Counted from the stretch's first letter, positions 1 to 9,534 are shown. The stretch is DNA of 64,000 bases from an uncultured Campylobacter sp. (GCF_963518785.1 NZ_CAUQKJ010000001.1:314385-378384); one strand, 5' to 3'. The notes: generated by a model not told the origin, from the letters alone. A program made the numbers and translations.

Positions 1-863
1 CGACCTTGGTCGTAAATAAACTTCGCGGCGTGCTAAACATCTCCGCGGTCAAAGCACCAGGATTTGGCGATCGCAGAAAGGCGATGCTTGAAGATATCGC
101 GATTTTAACGGGCGGCACCGTCATCAGCGAGGAGCTTGGCAGAACGCTAGAAAGCGCTTCTATGGCCGATCTCGGACAAGCCGAGCGCATCGTGATCGAC
201 AAAGATAACACCACTATCGTAGGCGGCGCGGGCAAGAAAAAAGATATCGACGCGCGCGTTTTGCAGATCAAAGCTCAGATCGCAGAGACTACGAGCGATT
301 ACGACAAAGAGAAACTTCAAGAGCGCATGGCTAAGCTTAGCGGCGGCGTTGCGGTTATCAAGGTGGGCGCTGCGACCGAAACTGAGATGAAAGAGAAAAA
401 AGACCGCGTGGACGACGCTCTAAACGCAACCAAAGCAGCCGTAGACGAGGGTATCGTAATCGGCGGCGGCGCTGCGCTAATCAGAGCTGGACTTAGCGTA
501 AAACTAGCTCTAAGCGGCGACGAGCTTATCGGTGCGGACATCGTTAAGCGCGCGCTTTTCGCTCCGCTTCGCCAGATCGCCGAGAATGCGGGATTTGATG
601 CAGGCGTCGTAGCTAATAAGGTCGAGCAAGGCTCAGACAAAAAATTTGGCTTCAATGCTGCAAACGGCGAGTATGTCAATATGTTTGAAGCAGGTATCAT
701 CGATCCAGTCAAGGTTGAGCGTATCGCGCTTCAAAACGCGGTCTCCGTCGCAAGCCTGCTTCTAACGACCGAAGCGACCGTCAGCGAGATTAAAGAGGAG
801 AAACCTGCAATGCCTCCAATGCCTGATATGGGCGGAATGGGCGGTATGGGCGGAATGATGTAG
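1..863 (+). CDS. groEL: Chaperonin GroEL (60 kDa), C-terminal part
   Basis: This is the 3' end of the cytosolic folding chaperonin, which forms a double heptameric ring and encloses substrates with GroES and ATP. The reading frame is open at the left edge, so the N-terminal half lies outside the window. Visible family blocks are the VKAPGFGDRRKAMLEDIA stretch at the apical/intermediate junction, the AAVDEGIVIGGGAAL stretch of the returning equatorial domain, and the flexible Gly-Met tail (GGMGGMGGMM) at the C-terminus. The roughly 286 residues present match the second half of a ~545-residue GroEL. A group of GC-rich hairpins follows the stop. The identification is secure; only the start is missing. 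Confidence 0.98.
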   Translation, partial: TLVVNKLRGVLNISAVKAPGFGDRRKAMLEDIAILTGGTVISEELGRTLESASMADLGQAERIVIDKDNTTIVGGAGKKKDIDARVLQIKAQIAETTSDYDKEKLQERMAKLSGGVAVIKVGAATETEMKEKKDRVDDALNATKAAVDEGIVIGGGAALIRAGLSVKLALSGDELIGADIVKRALFAPLRQIAENAGFDAGVVANKVEQGSDKKFGFNAANGEYVNMFEAGIIDPVKVERIALQNAVSVASLLLTTEATVSEIKEEKPAMPPMPDMGGMGGMGGMM

Positions 864-1446
864 CCCCATGGGAGCGTCATTCGGCGCTCCTATGCCATTG
901 AAACGGCGCTGCGAGATTTTTACAGCGCCGCGAAATGCTTTATGCGCGGCGATATTTTTGCTATGCGCCGCTAAAATGATATGTGCCGCATTTTTAGATA
1001 CGTCTGAAGCGCGGCGATTTATTATGAATTAGCGATTAAGCGGTGTGATTTTTAGTCACTGCATGATCTTATAAATTTCGTATCTCATCGCAAATTTGCG
1101 GTTTTGCCGCATTATCCTTTAAAATTAAAAATTTTATCTGAGCTTGCTTTTTACCTTAAATTCTGACTTGCCACTCAAAATTTAAGCGCAGAATTCTAAA
1201 ACTTTAAAATTTTCAGCTATCCCACCTAAACACTTACAAGATAAAATTTTTTCGTGGCGTCATATTTTTAGTGTGATAAAATTCTATTGCCAAACAGAAT
1301 CCTAGCTGCTGAATTTTTAAAGCTTAGCCTTTTGTTTGGCGATACGGCTTGGAATTAGAGCTGAAATTTCATAGCCTCACTCATTAAATTTAACGCGGCT
1401 TAATCTAAGCTTTGCTAAATTTCGCCTAAAATCCATGGAAAGGAAA
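864..1446. other. Intergenic region after groEL
   Basis: No convincing gene is present. The first 110 bases hold three GC-rich inverted repeats, given as a separate feature. The rest is AT-rich filler with many AAATTT-type words up to the ribosome binding site of the next gene. I saw no clear promoter. Confidence 0.6.
871..971. terminator. Cluster of three GC-rich hairpins downstream of groEL
   Basis: Three inverted repeats follow the groEL stop: GGAGCG/CGCTCC (871-890), CGGCGCTG/CAGCGCCG (904-911 with 923-930) and GCGGCG/CGCCGC (946-951 with 966-971). None is followed by a clean T-run. They may terminate the groESL transcript or stabilise its 3' end. Confidence 0.5.
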
Positions 1447-1449
1447 ATG

Positions 1450-2514
1450 ATGAAAAATTTAGCTCGTATTTTTTTAATTGCGTTCATTTTGACGAGCTTT
1501 TCTGGCGCTTTTGCCGCGCAGCAAAGCCACAAATCTACCGCCACGCAGCAAAACCATAAATATAAAATTTCATCTCAAAATTTGCGAGCCAAAGATCATT
1601 CGAGCAAAAATATAGCGGCAAGATCCTCTGCCGAGCCGCATGCTAAAAAACCTGCAAATGCTAAAAGCCTTTCCAAATCCAAGCTCACAAAAAATACGCG
1701 CGCATCTAAGAATTTCGCTAAAAATTCCACGCAAAAAAGTGCGAAAAATTTTACTAAAAATTCCGGGCAAAATTCCGTATCGCGTTCTGCGAGAAATAAA
1801 GCATATAAGCGCCCGGCTAATCAATCAAGCAGTCAGAATGGAGCTAGCAAGAGCCTGGTCGCTACGCTGATGCGTTTGCCAAAGACCCGTATTTATGAGG
1901 ATGAAGCGCCAAACGCCCGCGATACTGCGCAAACTTACAGAGGCGCAGATATGCGGAGAAGCGTAAGCGCGCAAACTCACGGAGGTGCAGATGATCAGAC
2001 CGGCAAAATCGTAGACGCACAAGCTCGAAAATTAGCGACGGCTCGAATTGCACAGCCGCAAGCTCGCTACGGCTATAGTGCAACTCGTTCTGGCACTATG
2101 GAGCATACAGCTGCATCTCATTCGAGCGCCACGAAATATACGGCTCGTCAAAATGCCCGCGCGCCCTATCTTCCCACATCTGCTCACTCTAGCCGTGCGA
2201 TAGGGCGCCCTGGCGGTAGCGCGCTTGGTAAGATGTCGTCGCCAGAGCGGGGTAATGCGTTAGGACAAGGTGCTGCGATGCGTTATGATGAGCGTTGGGC
2301 GAAGCCCGCTCCACAGCCTTACGAGCCTGCGCCTGAGACCGAGAAAAAGCGCGGGCTGATATTTTCGTCGCAGTGGGGTCCTGCCGCGCCGAAAAGTAAG
2401 TGGCAGCAGCACGAAGCCCCGACGGATGACGCTTCGTCGCGCAATGAGTCGGTGATGGATATGCTGCAGGACAAGATGAGCAGGGTCAAGGTGGATATGG
2501 AGCTAGTGCGCTAG
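1450..2514 (+). CDS. Secreted Lys/Ser/Ala/Asn-rich low-complexity protein, unrecognised
   Basis: I do not recognise a family. The ATG at 1450 is chosen because AAAGGA (1439-1444) lies five bases upstream; the in-frame ATGs at 1435 and 1447 sit on or too close to it. From there the protein starts with a clear Sec signal peptide (MKNLARIFLIAFILTSFSGA, then FAAQQ). Residues ~20-130 are a basic, repetitive Lys/Ser/Asn segment with recurring KNSxK and SxKN patterns. The centre is rich in Ala, Arg, Thr and His. The last ~60 residues are more ordered and include a Trp-containing block (SSQWGPA) and an amphipathic end (VMDMLQDKMSRVKVDMELV). Export to the periplasm or surface is inferred. It stands alone, with long gaps on both sides. 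Confidence 0.7.
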   Translation: MKNLARIFLIAFILTSFSGAFAAQQSHKSTATQQNHKYKISSQNLRAKDHSSKNIAARSSAEPHAKKPANAKSLSKSKLTKNTRASKNFAKNSTQKSAKNFTKNSGQNSVSRSARNKAYKRPANQSSSQNGASKSLVATLMRLPKTRIYEDEAPNARDTAQTYRGADMRRSVSAQTHGGADDQTGKIVDAQARKLATARIAQPQARYGYSATRSGTMEHTAASHSSATKYTARQNARAPYLPTSAHSSRAIGRPGGSALGKMSSPERGNALGQGAAMRYDERWAKPAPQPYEPAPETEKKRGLIFSSQWGPAAPKSKWQQHEAPTDDASSRNESVMDMLQDKMSRVKVDMELVR

Positions 2515-3128
2515 CCTAGGCGGCACGCCGGCGCAATTTATATGCGTAGGCGGTTTAAATTTTGCTGCCTCTATAAGATCGCGATACTGGCGCGGTGTGC
2601 AAACACGAACGCTGATGTTTTTTCGGCTTTGTCGCCGTGCGAAACAATGCCCTAATGCTGCAATTAAAGATAGAATGTTCATATTTCATCTACTTGCTTT
2701 GAATTTCACGGCTGCATGCCGCGCTGCTAGGATAAACCATACTGCACTCGTTTTGCGCGAGTGAGCGCTGCGACGATACTGTGGGTAAAATTTCGCGGAA
2801 ATTTCAAAAGCTTAATTTTGTAATTTTACGTCGCAGGACTTCGCTTGCCTGCCAAGTTTGCGGAATTTTGCTTGGCTGCGTGGTTTATTAAATTTCGCTT
2901 GCCATAAAATTTTGTATAGTTTTATTTGCTACCGGAATTTTTAGAATTTTATTAGATGGCGGAATTTTATAGACTTTATTCGCTCAAATTTCGCGGCAAA
3001 ATGAAATTTTTCGTAAGCGCAAAAGCAAAATTCAGCGGGTGAAATTCTACGGCGGCTAGCGAGTGCGAATTATTAAATTTTAACCCCGTTTTGAATAAAA
3101 TAGCGCAAAAAATTCTAAAGGCTTAAAT
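2515..3128. other. Intergenic region before ispG
   Basis: No supportable gene, RNA or strong hairpin. From about 2860 to 3030 the sequence is a run of degenerate copies of a GGAATTTTA-like word (for example near 2933, 2947 and 2961), the same intergenic filler seen elsewhere in the window. Confidence 0.5.
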
Positions 3129-4196
3129 TTGAAAAATCGCTATCCGACCCGCCAAATCTCCGTCGGCTCCGTCAAAATCGGTGGCGGCGCGCCCATCTCC
3201 GTGCAGTCGATGAGCTTTTCTAAAACGAAGGACGTGGAGGGCACGCTAGAGCAGATTAACCGCCTGTACTTTGCCGGCTGCGACATCGTGCGCTGCGCCG
3301 TACTCGATAAGCAGGACGCGGACGCGCTCGCACGCATCAAAAAAAGCTCGCCGCTTCCCATCGTAGCGGACATCCATTTTAATTTTCGCTTGGCGCTGCA
3401 GGTTGCGGAGTTTGTCGATGCTATCCGCATCAATCCGGGCAATATCGGCGGCAAGGACCGCATCAAAGAGGTTGTGCGCGCGTGCAAAGCTCGCAGCCTG
3501 CCCATCCGCATCGGCGTAAATTTGGGTTCACTCGAGGAGCAGTTTGAGCAAAAATACGGCCGCAGCGTAGAGGCGATGGTACAAAGCGCGCTGTATAACG
3601 TCGCGCTGCTGCAGGATGAGGACTTTAGCGACATCGCGATTTCGCTTAAGACTTCGGACGCGCCGAGCACGGTGGCTGCGTATCGCGCGCTGCGCCCGCT
3701 GTGCGAGTATCCTTTTCATCTGGGCGTGACCGAGGCGGGTACGAAATTCCACGCGAGCATCAAGAGTGCAATCGCGCTGGGCGCGCTTCTGATGGAGGGG
3801 ATCGGCGATACGATGCGCGTGAGTATCACGGGCGAGCTTGAGGAGGAGATCCGCGTCGCGCGCGCGATCCTGCAGGACGCGGGCGTGCAAAAAAGCGGCG
3901 TTAATATCATATCGTGCCCTACCTGCGGGCGTTTGCAAAGCGATCTGCTAAGCGCGATCAAAATCGTCGAAGAAAAAACCGCGCACATCAAAACGCCGCT
4001 AAATATCAGCGTCATGGGCTGCGTCGTAAATGCGATCGGCGAGGCGAAGGGTGCGGACGTGGCGATAGCGTTCGGCAACGGGCGCGGCATCGTGATGCGC
4101 CACGGCGAAGTGGTCGCCAAACTCGAGGAGAGCAAGCTCGTGGAGCGGTTTTTGCAAGAGGTCGAGGACGAGGTGCGGGCTCGCGAAGGAGCGTGA
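3129..4196 (+). CDS. ispG: 4-hydroxy-3-methylbut-2-enyl diphosphate synthase (IspG/GcpE)
   Basis: This iron-sulphur enzyme of the MEP isoprenoid pathway reductively opens 2-C-methyl-erythritol 2,4-cyclodiphosphate to HMBPP in the cytosol. The start is TTG at 3129; translation gives the family opening KNRYPTRQISVGSVKIGGG. Family blocks follow in order: APISVQSMS, IVADIHFNFRLAL, IRINPGNIGG and GVNLGSLEEQ in the TIM barrel, then the 4Fe-4S domain with SCPTCGR and MGCVVNAIGEAKGADVA, which supply the three cluster cysteines. At 355 aa it matches the short bacterial form. It is flanked by long non-coding gaps, so it is probably transcribed alone. Confidence 0.97.
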   Translation: MKNRYPTRQISVGSVKIGGGAPISVQSMSFSKTKDVEGTLEQINRLYFAGCDIVRCAVLDKQDADALARIKKSSPLPIVADIHFNFRLALQVAEFVDAIRINPGNIGGKDRIKEVVRACKARSLPIRIGVNLGSLEEQFEQKYGRSVEAMVQSALYNVALLQDEDFSDIAISLKTSDAPSTVAAYRALRPLCEYPFHLGVTEAGTKFHASIKSAIALGALLMEGIGDTMRVSITGELEEEIRVARAILQDAGVQKSGVNIISCPTCGRLQSDLLSAIKIVEEKTAHIKTPLNISVMGCVVNAIGEAKGADVAIAFGNGRGIVMRHGEVVAKLEESKLVERFLQEVEDEVRAREGA

Positions 4197-5088
4197 GGGC
4201 CGCGGGGCGCCTGGTTTGCTAAAGTCTTTATGGCGCGTGACTCAGCCGCGCGGCTCGGCGTTTGGGCGCGTTGGGCTCATCGCGGTTAGTTTAGGCTCAT
4301 CAACACAGTCTGTCTGAGGCGTAAAATTTTAAAATTTAATTCCGAGGCGGCGCTTTTAAATTTGGGCCTTTGAAAAACGGCTTGGAATTTTGGATTTAAA
4401 TTTTAGCTCTGGAATTTTGTTTTTAAATTTTGGGTTTGAAATTTTAACTTTGCAATTCGCCGTGAAATTTTATTTTAAAATTTGAACCTTGCGATTGGGC
4501 GCTAAATTTGCGGCGTAAAATTTCAAGGCACGGCGCAGAAGTCGAGCCGCGTTAAATTTAACGCGATTTAGCGCGACGGACGCACTGTTTTGCGAAACAG
4601 AGGGCGAGCGTTAAATTTAAATGCCACGGCATTTGGCTCATTGTTTAAGGCGTTTGAAAAATTTCAGATCGCGACGTTTCGGTTTAAATTTGGCAAAGTT
4701 TGCCCGCCGCAGCTTGGGCGCAAAATTTACTGCCCGAGCTTTGAGACGCCAAATTTTATTAGGCGGGCTTAAAATTTGTAAAGAATTATAAGCCCAGAAA
4801 AAATTTCAAGCTCTATGAAATTTCAAAATTTTAAATCCGCCGCACCAGCCTTTGGGTGTAGCCTCAAAGCCGTTGCGGTATATGCGGCATAAGAGTTCAG
4901 CGGCTTAAAATTACGCGGCTTTGCGGAAGCACAAAACTTTCGAAGCTGCGATAGTTCTAAGGTCTCGCGACGAGCGTTCAAAGCCGCATCGGTTTTCAAA
5001 AGCGCGTACCGGGGCTGTGGATTAAAATTTACGATTTTATAGAGCTTAAAATTTAGACGCGCAAAAGCGCGCGAAACGAGGGGAAGCG
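4197..5088. other. Long intergenic region between ispG and dnaB
   Basis: No credible gene. Bases 4320-4530 are a degenerate tandem pattern in which words like GGAATTTTG and TTTAAATTTT recur every 20-30 bases. A perfect 18-base palindrome lies at 4548-4565. A short open frame at 4590-4772 has no ribosome binding site and no recognisable product. Confidence 0.55.
4548..4565. repeat. Perfect 18-bp palindrome CGCGTTAAATTTAACGCG
   Basis: All nine base pairs are self-complementary. It lies mid-gap between ispG and dnaB, away from any start codon. A related half (TTAAATTTAACGCGGC) occurs near 1385. The role is unknown; a protein-binding site is possible. Confidence 0.5.
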
Positions 5089-7170
5089 ATGGCAACGAAG
5101 CAGAATGTGCCTGCAAATTTATACGATCTGGATATGGAGCGTGCGATTTTAAGCTCGCTTTTGCAAAACGAGGACGCATACGGCGAGCTGAGCGAGATAA
5201 TCTCGGTCGGCGATTTTTTCTATAAGCCGCACGCCGACATCTACGAGGCAATCGTCAAATGCTCCTCGCACAACGAGCCGATCGCGCCAAGCTTCGTTAA
5301 AAAATGGCTAGCCGAGCGCTACGACGATGGCGCATTTACCGAGGTTGTAGCCACCAGCGGCGTGGTCGATGCCCCAAAATACGCGCTCGAGCTGCGCGAA
5401 AAATCGATCAAGCGCTCGCTAATCAAGGTCGCGCACGAGATCCCTTCGATGGTAAACGAAGCCGTGCGCAGCAAAGATACCGCCGATAAAATCAGCTCTA
5501 AAATTTACGAGCTCATCGACGAGGAGCGCCACGGCGGCATCAAAAAATCGCACGAGATCATCGCCGACGTAGTAGAGGAGCTGAAGCGCCAAAAGGCGCT
5601 CGCAGGCTCGGAGCTCGTGGGGCTGGATACCGGCTTTCGCTTCCTAAACGACTGCACGAAGGGGCTAAAACCAGGCGAGCTCATCATCATCGCCGCTCGC
5701 CCCGGCATGGGCAAGACCGCCTTTGCGCTAAATTTGATGATGAAAACGCTGCAAAGCGGCAAAGGCGTCGTATTTTTCTCGCTCGAGATGCCCTCCGTGC
5801 AGCTGATGTATCGCATACTAAGCGCGCTTAGTTCGATACCGCTAAGCGACATAATGAGCGCCAAGCTCAGCGACGACGACTGGACGCGTTTTAACGACGC
5901 TTGCGACGCGGTGCTGAATATGCCGCTTTTCGTCTATGACATCGGCTATGTAAACATCCACCAAGTCCGCACTCAGCTGCGCAAACTCAAATCCGCGGAC
6001 GCCAATATCGAGCTTTGCGTGATTGATTACATCGGTCTTATGACGAGCACGAGCAACTACTCCGAGCGCCACCTGCAAATCGCCGAAATTTCACGCGGGC
6101 TCAAGCTTTTAGCGCGCGAGCTAAACATCCCGATCATCGCGCTGTCGCAGCTAAACCGCTCGCTTGAGGCGCGCTCGAACAAACGCCCGATGCTAAGCGA
6201 TCTGCGCGAAAGCGGCGCGATCGAGCAGGACGCCGACATTATACTTTTCGTCTATCGCGACGAGGTTTATAAGGAGCAGATGGAGCGCGAGCGCATTTCG
6301 CGGCTAGAGGCCGAGGGCAAGGACGCGGGCGAGCCCGTATTTAGGCGCAACGACTATCAGGAAAAAGCCGAAATCATCGTCGGCAAAAACCGCTCGGGCG
6401 AGGCGGGCAGGACGATCGAGGTGGGCTTTCAGGGCAGATTTACCCGCTTTGTCGATACGAGCTTCGGCGGCGAGCCCAGCGAGAGCGCGATCTTTAACGA
6501 AAACGACAATCTCGACTACGTCTCGCAGCTGCAAGATCAGGGCTTTGAGGAGCCTACTGCAGTGCGCCTCGATACGGCGCAGAATTTAACGCAGAATTTT
6601 AATGAAGCTCAAAATTTTAACGAAGCGCAAAATAGCGGCGTAAATTTAAACGCAAGCTCCGCCAGCGCCAGAAATTCCAGCGTAAATATCGATTTTGACG
6701 AGATGCCTAGCTTCGGTCAAAGCGGCGGGCAGGACGGCGAGGAGATAGACGGCGAGTCTAAGCTTAGCGCAGAGCATGACTTGGCAGAGGTGCGTCGCGC
6801 GGCACAAGACGCTCCGCAAAAGCAAAAATTCAAGGGGCAAAATTTAGATGATGTAATAGCGGGCGGCGGCGCGCCCGAAACATATGCGCATAAAAATTTA
6901 GCAGGCACTCCGCAGGGCGTAAAAGACACATCGCGGGGCACGAAAGGCGCGCGGCAAGGTGAAGAGGGTGTATCGCAAAGCGCGGGGAGTGCGCAGCGAA
7001 TGGATGTTCCAAATTTTGAAAGAGTCGATGGCGATGAGCCGCCTTTTGAGGCGCAAGAGGACGAGGCGAAATTTAAACCCGCACCGCCTCTAAATATCGA
7101 AGAGATGGGCATTCCAAAGATCAATGAGGCAAACAGGCTCGATGACGACGACGCGCCGCTGGATCTGTGA
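5089..7170 (+). CDS. dnaB: Replicative DNA helicase DnaB with long C-terminal extension
   Basis: DnaB is the hexameric 5'-3' helicase that unwinds DNA at the fork and recruits primase. The N-terminal domain (residues ~8-110) begins NLYDLDMERAILSSLL. The RecA-like domain has Walker A PGMGKT at 205-210, the hydrophobic strand and aspartate of Walker B (ELCVIDYIGLM), and the ALSQLNRSLEAR and SGAIEQDADIILFVYRD motifs. The canonical fold ends near residue 460 (GRFTRFVD). A further ~220 residues form a low-complexity acidic tail with a duplicated NFNEAQ and many Ser, Asn, Gly and Glu residues, so the 693 aa exceed the usual ~460-490. GAGGGGA precedes the ATG. The next gene begins inside its 3' end, suggesting coupling. 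Confidence 0.96.
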   Translation: MATKQNVPANLYDLDMERAILSSLLQNEDAYGELSEIISVGDFFYKPHADIYEAIVKCSSHNEPIAPSFVKKWLAERYDDGAFTEVVATSGVVDAPKYALELREKSIKRSLIKVAHEIPSMVNEAVRSKDTADKISSKIYELIDEERHGGIKKSHEIIADVVEELKRQKALAGSELVGLDTGFRFLNDCTKGLKPGELIIIAARPGMGKTAFALNLMMKTLQSGKGVVFFSLEMPSVQLMYRILSALSSIPLSDIMSAKLSDDDWTRFNDACDAVLNMPLFVYDIGYVNIHQVRTQLRKLKSADANIELCVIDYIGLMTSTSNYSERHLQIAEISRGLKLLARELNIPIIALSQLNRSLEARSNKRPMLSDLRESGAIEQDADIILFVYRDEVYKEQMERERISRLEAEGKDAGEPVFRRNDYQEKAEIIVGKNRSGEAGRTIEVGFQGRFTRFVDTSFGGEPSESAIFNENDNLDYVSQLQDQGFEEPTAVRLDTAQNLTQNFNEAQNFNEAQNSGVNLNASSASARNSSVNIDFDEMPSFGQSGGQDGEEIDGESKLSAEHDLAEVRRAAQDAPQKQKFKGQNLDDVIAGGGAPETYAHKNLAGTPQGVKDTSRGTKGARQGEEGVSQSAGSAQRMDVPNFERVDGDEPPFEAQEDEAKFKPAPPLNIEEMGIPKINEANRLDDDDAPLDL

Positions 7171-9316
7171 AATAGCGCTTAGGCTAGCGCTGATCGTTAG
7201 CGTTTTTTGTTTCGCACTTTACGCGCAGGATTTCAGTGACGCGGGCTTTTGCATGCTGGCGGCGTTTTGGGCTTACGCGCTATTTCGGGTGCTATTTAGC
7301 TTTTTTTACGAGGCGAAGCAGCGCGCCAATGCGGCGCTATTTCGCAGCGGCGGGACTTTGATTAAAATTTTTAGAGGCAGGCTGATAAGCGGGGTTTTTG
7401 CCTGCGCGGGCGCGATCCTTTTAAGCGCCACTTTGGCGCTAGGTCTAGCGGATCTGCGCGGCGCGGAGCTTTTCGTGACGCTCACGACGCTGCCAGCGGG
7501 GCTTGCTCTGATGCGTCTGGCGGTGCTTAAGATCAGCCTAAAAGAGATTAAAAATCCTAGAATTTTATCGCTCAAACTTAGTATTTTGCTGCTAGCCGCG
7601 CTTGCCGTAGCGGTAAATTTCGCTCTAAATTTAGCCTATTTGCGGCTCGCAGACGGCGCAGATGCTGTCGCACACTCTTTAAATTCCGCGATAAATTTTA
7701 CTCCGCCCGCCCGCACCGCCGCATTCGCTGAAAATTTCGCGACAAACGACGCTTCCGCGTCCGTCGGAAATTTTGCAACAAATAACGTCGCTAAATCCGC
7801 TACGAATTCCACTGTGAATAACGCCACCATAGTTGTGCGAAATTCCGAGGCTGATAATGCCGTCAAGTCCGCGCCGGGCACTGCCAAAAATACTACCGCT
7901 TCGCCCGCAAATTTTAAAGCGGGCTCCGTCACGGTAGCGCAGGTCTCGGCTGAAAATTCTAAGGCAGATCCCGCCGCTGCGCCGCAAACCTTCGCTAAAA
8001 ATTCTACGGCAAGCTCAGCCGCAGTACAAAATTTAAATTTAGCTCCAACTCCCGCCACGCCGAACGCGTCCGCCGATAATTTGGCTGAAAATTCCGCACC
8101 AAGCCCCGCATCGGTAGCTGAAATTTTTGAAATTTTAAAATCTACCGCGCCGCAAGCGCACTTCAAATCCGCTCTGCTAAATGAAATTTACGCTTTGAAA
8201 TTTTATAAAAACGCGCTGTTCGAGCTGGCGCTGTCGCAGAGCCCTAGCGCGCTAAAAATCGCTCTTTTGTTTCTGATCTGCGCGGGAGATTTCCTCTTTT
8301 ACTGCGCGATCTTGCATCTTTGCGCCTTCGTGCTTTTTATGCCGCGAGCCGCAGCCGCGCCCAAAATAGGGCGCTTTAGCGGCACGATATTTGCGCTTGC
8401 CTACGTCACGCTGTGTTTGATCTGCGCCGCGCAGACGCGCACGGCAGGCAGCGGAGCGGAGGGCACACATCCTAAAAGCGCGGTCGAAACGAGCGTGCAG
8501 ATCGTGCTGCAAAGCGGCGAGCGGCTGATCTTAAGCGCGCGCGAGGCGGACGTTCTAAGAGGCGAGCTAAACGCTACGCGCTTCGCCGCGGAAGCAAACG
8601 CCGCATCCGCGCTGAATAGCTACATCGACGCCGTTTACGACGAGGGCGCGAGGCTTAGCGCACAGAAAATGGCGGATTTCAATTACTCGTTTCTGAGCGA
8701 TTATCTGGTGCTGTGGCACGGCGTGTGGGACGATGACGCGGGGGCGTATCTGAATGAGAAATTTGCGCTCTTCGTGAGCGAGAGTTTTCCGAAAGATTTT
8801 GGCGAAAATATCGCTAAAATCGCTGCGGCGAACGTCAAAAATTATGAGAGCTCGCTAAATTTTACGCTCAAAAAATACGGCGCGAAAGTTGATCTCAACG
8901 TCACGCAGAGCTTCAGCCTAAAAAGCAAGGCGTATCGCGCGAGCGGGACGGGGCTAGGGGCGCTGGGCGGCGTGCTGGGCGCAAAGCTGATAAGCAAGAG
9001 CCTCGCTAAAACTGCGGCTAAAACGGGCGCGAAGACCATTACCAAGGCGGGCGCCAGCGCGACTAGCGGTAGCGCGGGGCTCGTATGCGGCCCGGGCGCG
9101 GTAGTGTGCGTGCCTGCGTTTGCCGTGGCTACGTGGTTTGGGCTGGATTTTGCGTTTGCCAAGGGCGACGAGGCGCTGAACCGAGAGGAGTTTGAAGCTG
9201 CGATCGTGCGCGATATGATGGCGGCGAAAGAGGAGCTAAAGCGCGCGCTGGCGCAGGATTTCAACGCGACGATAGATGAAATTTCGAGCGAAATTTTAAA
9301 TTTAGACGGGAAGTAG
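7142..9316 (+). CDS. Large membrane protein with Ala/Asn/Thr-rich central segment, unrecognised
   Basis: No family recognised. The frame is open from ATG 7124; ATG 7142 is preferred weakly because GAGG lies upstream, and both overlap the dnaB 3' end. About six hydrophobic helices can be seen: four in the first ~170 residues, then after the linker a pair around residues 375-425. Between these is a ~130-residue low-complexity segment rich in Asn, Ala, Ser and Thr (recurring NFATN and KNSTAS). The C-terminal third is soluble, probably periplasmic, with a Gly/Ala-rich hydrophobic stretch (SGTGLGALGGVLGAKLISK) and a helical end. It contains ELNAT, DLNVT and DFNAT, which fit the D/E-X-N-X-S/T rule for Campylobacter N-glycosylation. 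Overlap with dnaB implies co-transcription. Confidence 0.75.
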   Translation: MTTTRRWICEIALRLALIVSVFCFALYAQDFSDAGFCMLAAFWAYALFRVLFSFFYEAKQRANAALFRSGGTLIKIFRGRLISGVFACAGAILLSATLALGLADLRGAELFVTLTTLPAGLALMRLAVLKISLKEIKNPRILSLKLSILLLAALAVAVNFALNLAYLRLADGADAVAHSLNSAINFTPPARTAAFAENFATNDASASVGNFATNNVAKSATNSTVNNATIVVRNSEADNAVKSAPGTAKNTTASPANFKAGSVTVAQVSAENSKADPAAAPQTFAKNSTASSAAVQNLNLAPTPATPNASADNLAENSAPSPASVAEIFEILKSTAPQAHFKSALLNEIYALKFYKNALFELALSQSPSALKIALLFLICAGDFLFYCAILHLCAFVLFMPRAAAAPKIGRFSGTIFALAYVTLCLICAAQTRTAGSGAEGTHPKSAVETSVQIVLQSGERLILSAREADVLRGELNATRFAAEANAASALNSYIDAVYDEGARLSAQKMADFNYSFLSDYLVLWHGVWDDDAGAYLNEKFALFVSESFPKDFGENIAKIAAANVKNYESSLNFTLKKYGAKVDLNVTQSFSLKSKAYRASGTGLGALGGVLGAKLISKSLAKTAAKTGAKTITKAGASATSGSAGLVCGPGAVVCVPAFAVATWFGLDFAFAKGDEALNREEFEAAIVRDMMAAKEELKRALAQDFNATIDEISSEILNLDGK

Positions 9317-9504
9317 GGCGGCGGATTATGCCTGCGCAACTTAGACCCGTTGCGAGCGAAATTTAGCGGTGGATTATGGAGTTTTCGTGCGTGGCGGACG
9401 GAAAATTTTAAAATTTAATCTAAGCGCAGGCGGGACGGGATTACGGCGCACTTATCGCACTGCCGCGCCTCTTAAATTTTAAGAAGCAGCTAAAAATTTT
9501 TATA

Positions 9505-9510
9505 TATAAT
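9505..9510 (+). promoter_or_regulatory. Candidate -10 box of the cysteine-rich paralogue array
   Basis: A TATAAT hexamer lies 24 bases upstream of the ATG at 9535, inside the AT-rich run ATTTTTATATATAAT, which is typical of Campylobacter housekeeping promoters that lack a strong -35. Confidence 0.5.
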
Positions 9511-9534
9511 CGCCGCTTAAAACAAGGAGTGTTA

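Noticed and set aside
4590..4772. 60-codon open frame between ispG and dnaB
   Set aside because: No ribosome binding site, composition follows the intergenic AAATTT words, no recognisable product.
7124..7170. Frameshift joining dnaB and the next gene
   Set aside because: Both frames are long and the downstream protein has its own membrane start, so ordinary overlap explains it; the DnaB tail itself remains odd.
7306..8166. Long minus-strand frames under the 7142 membrane protein
   Set aside because: High-GC third-codon effects and low-complexity sequence produce mirror frames; no start signals.
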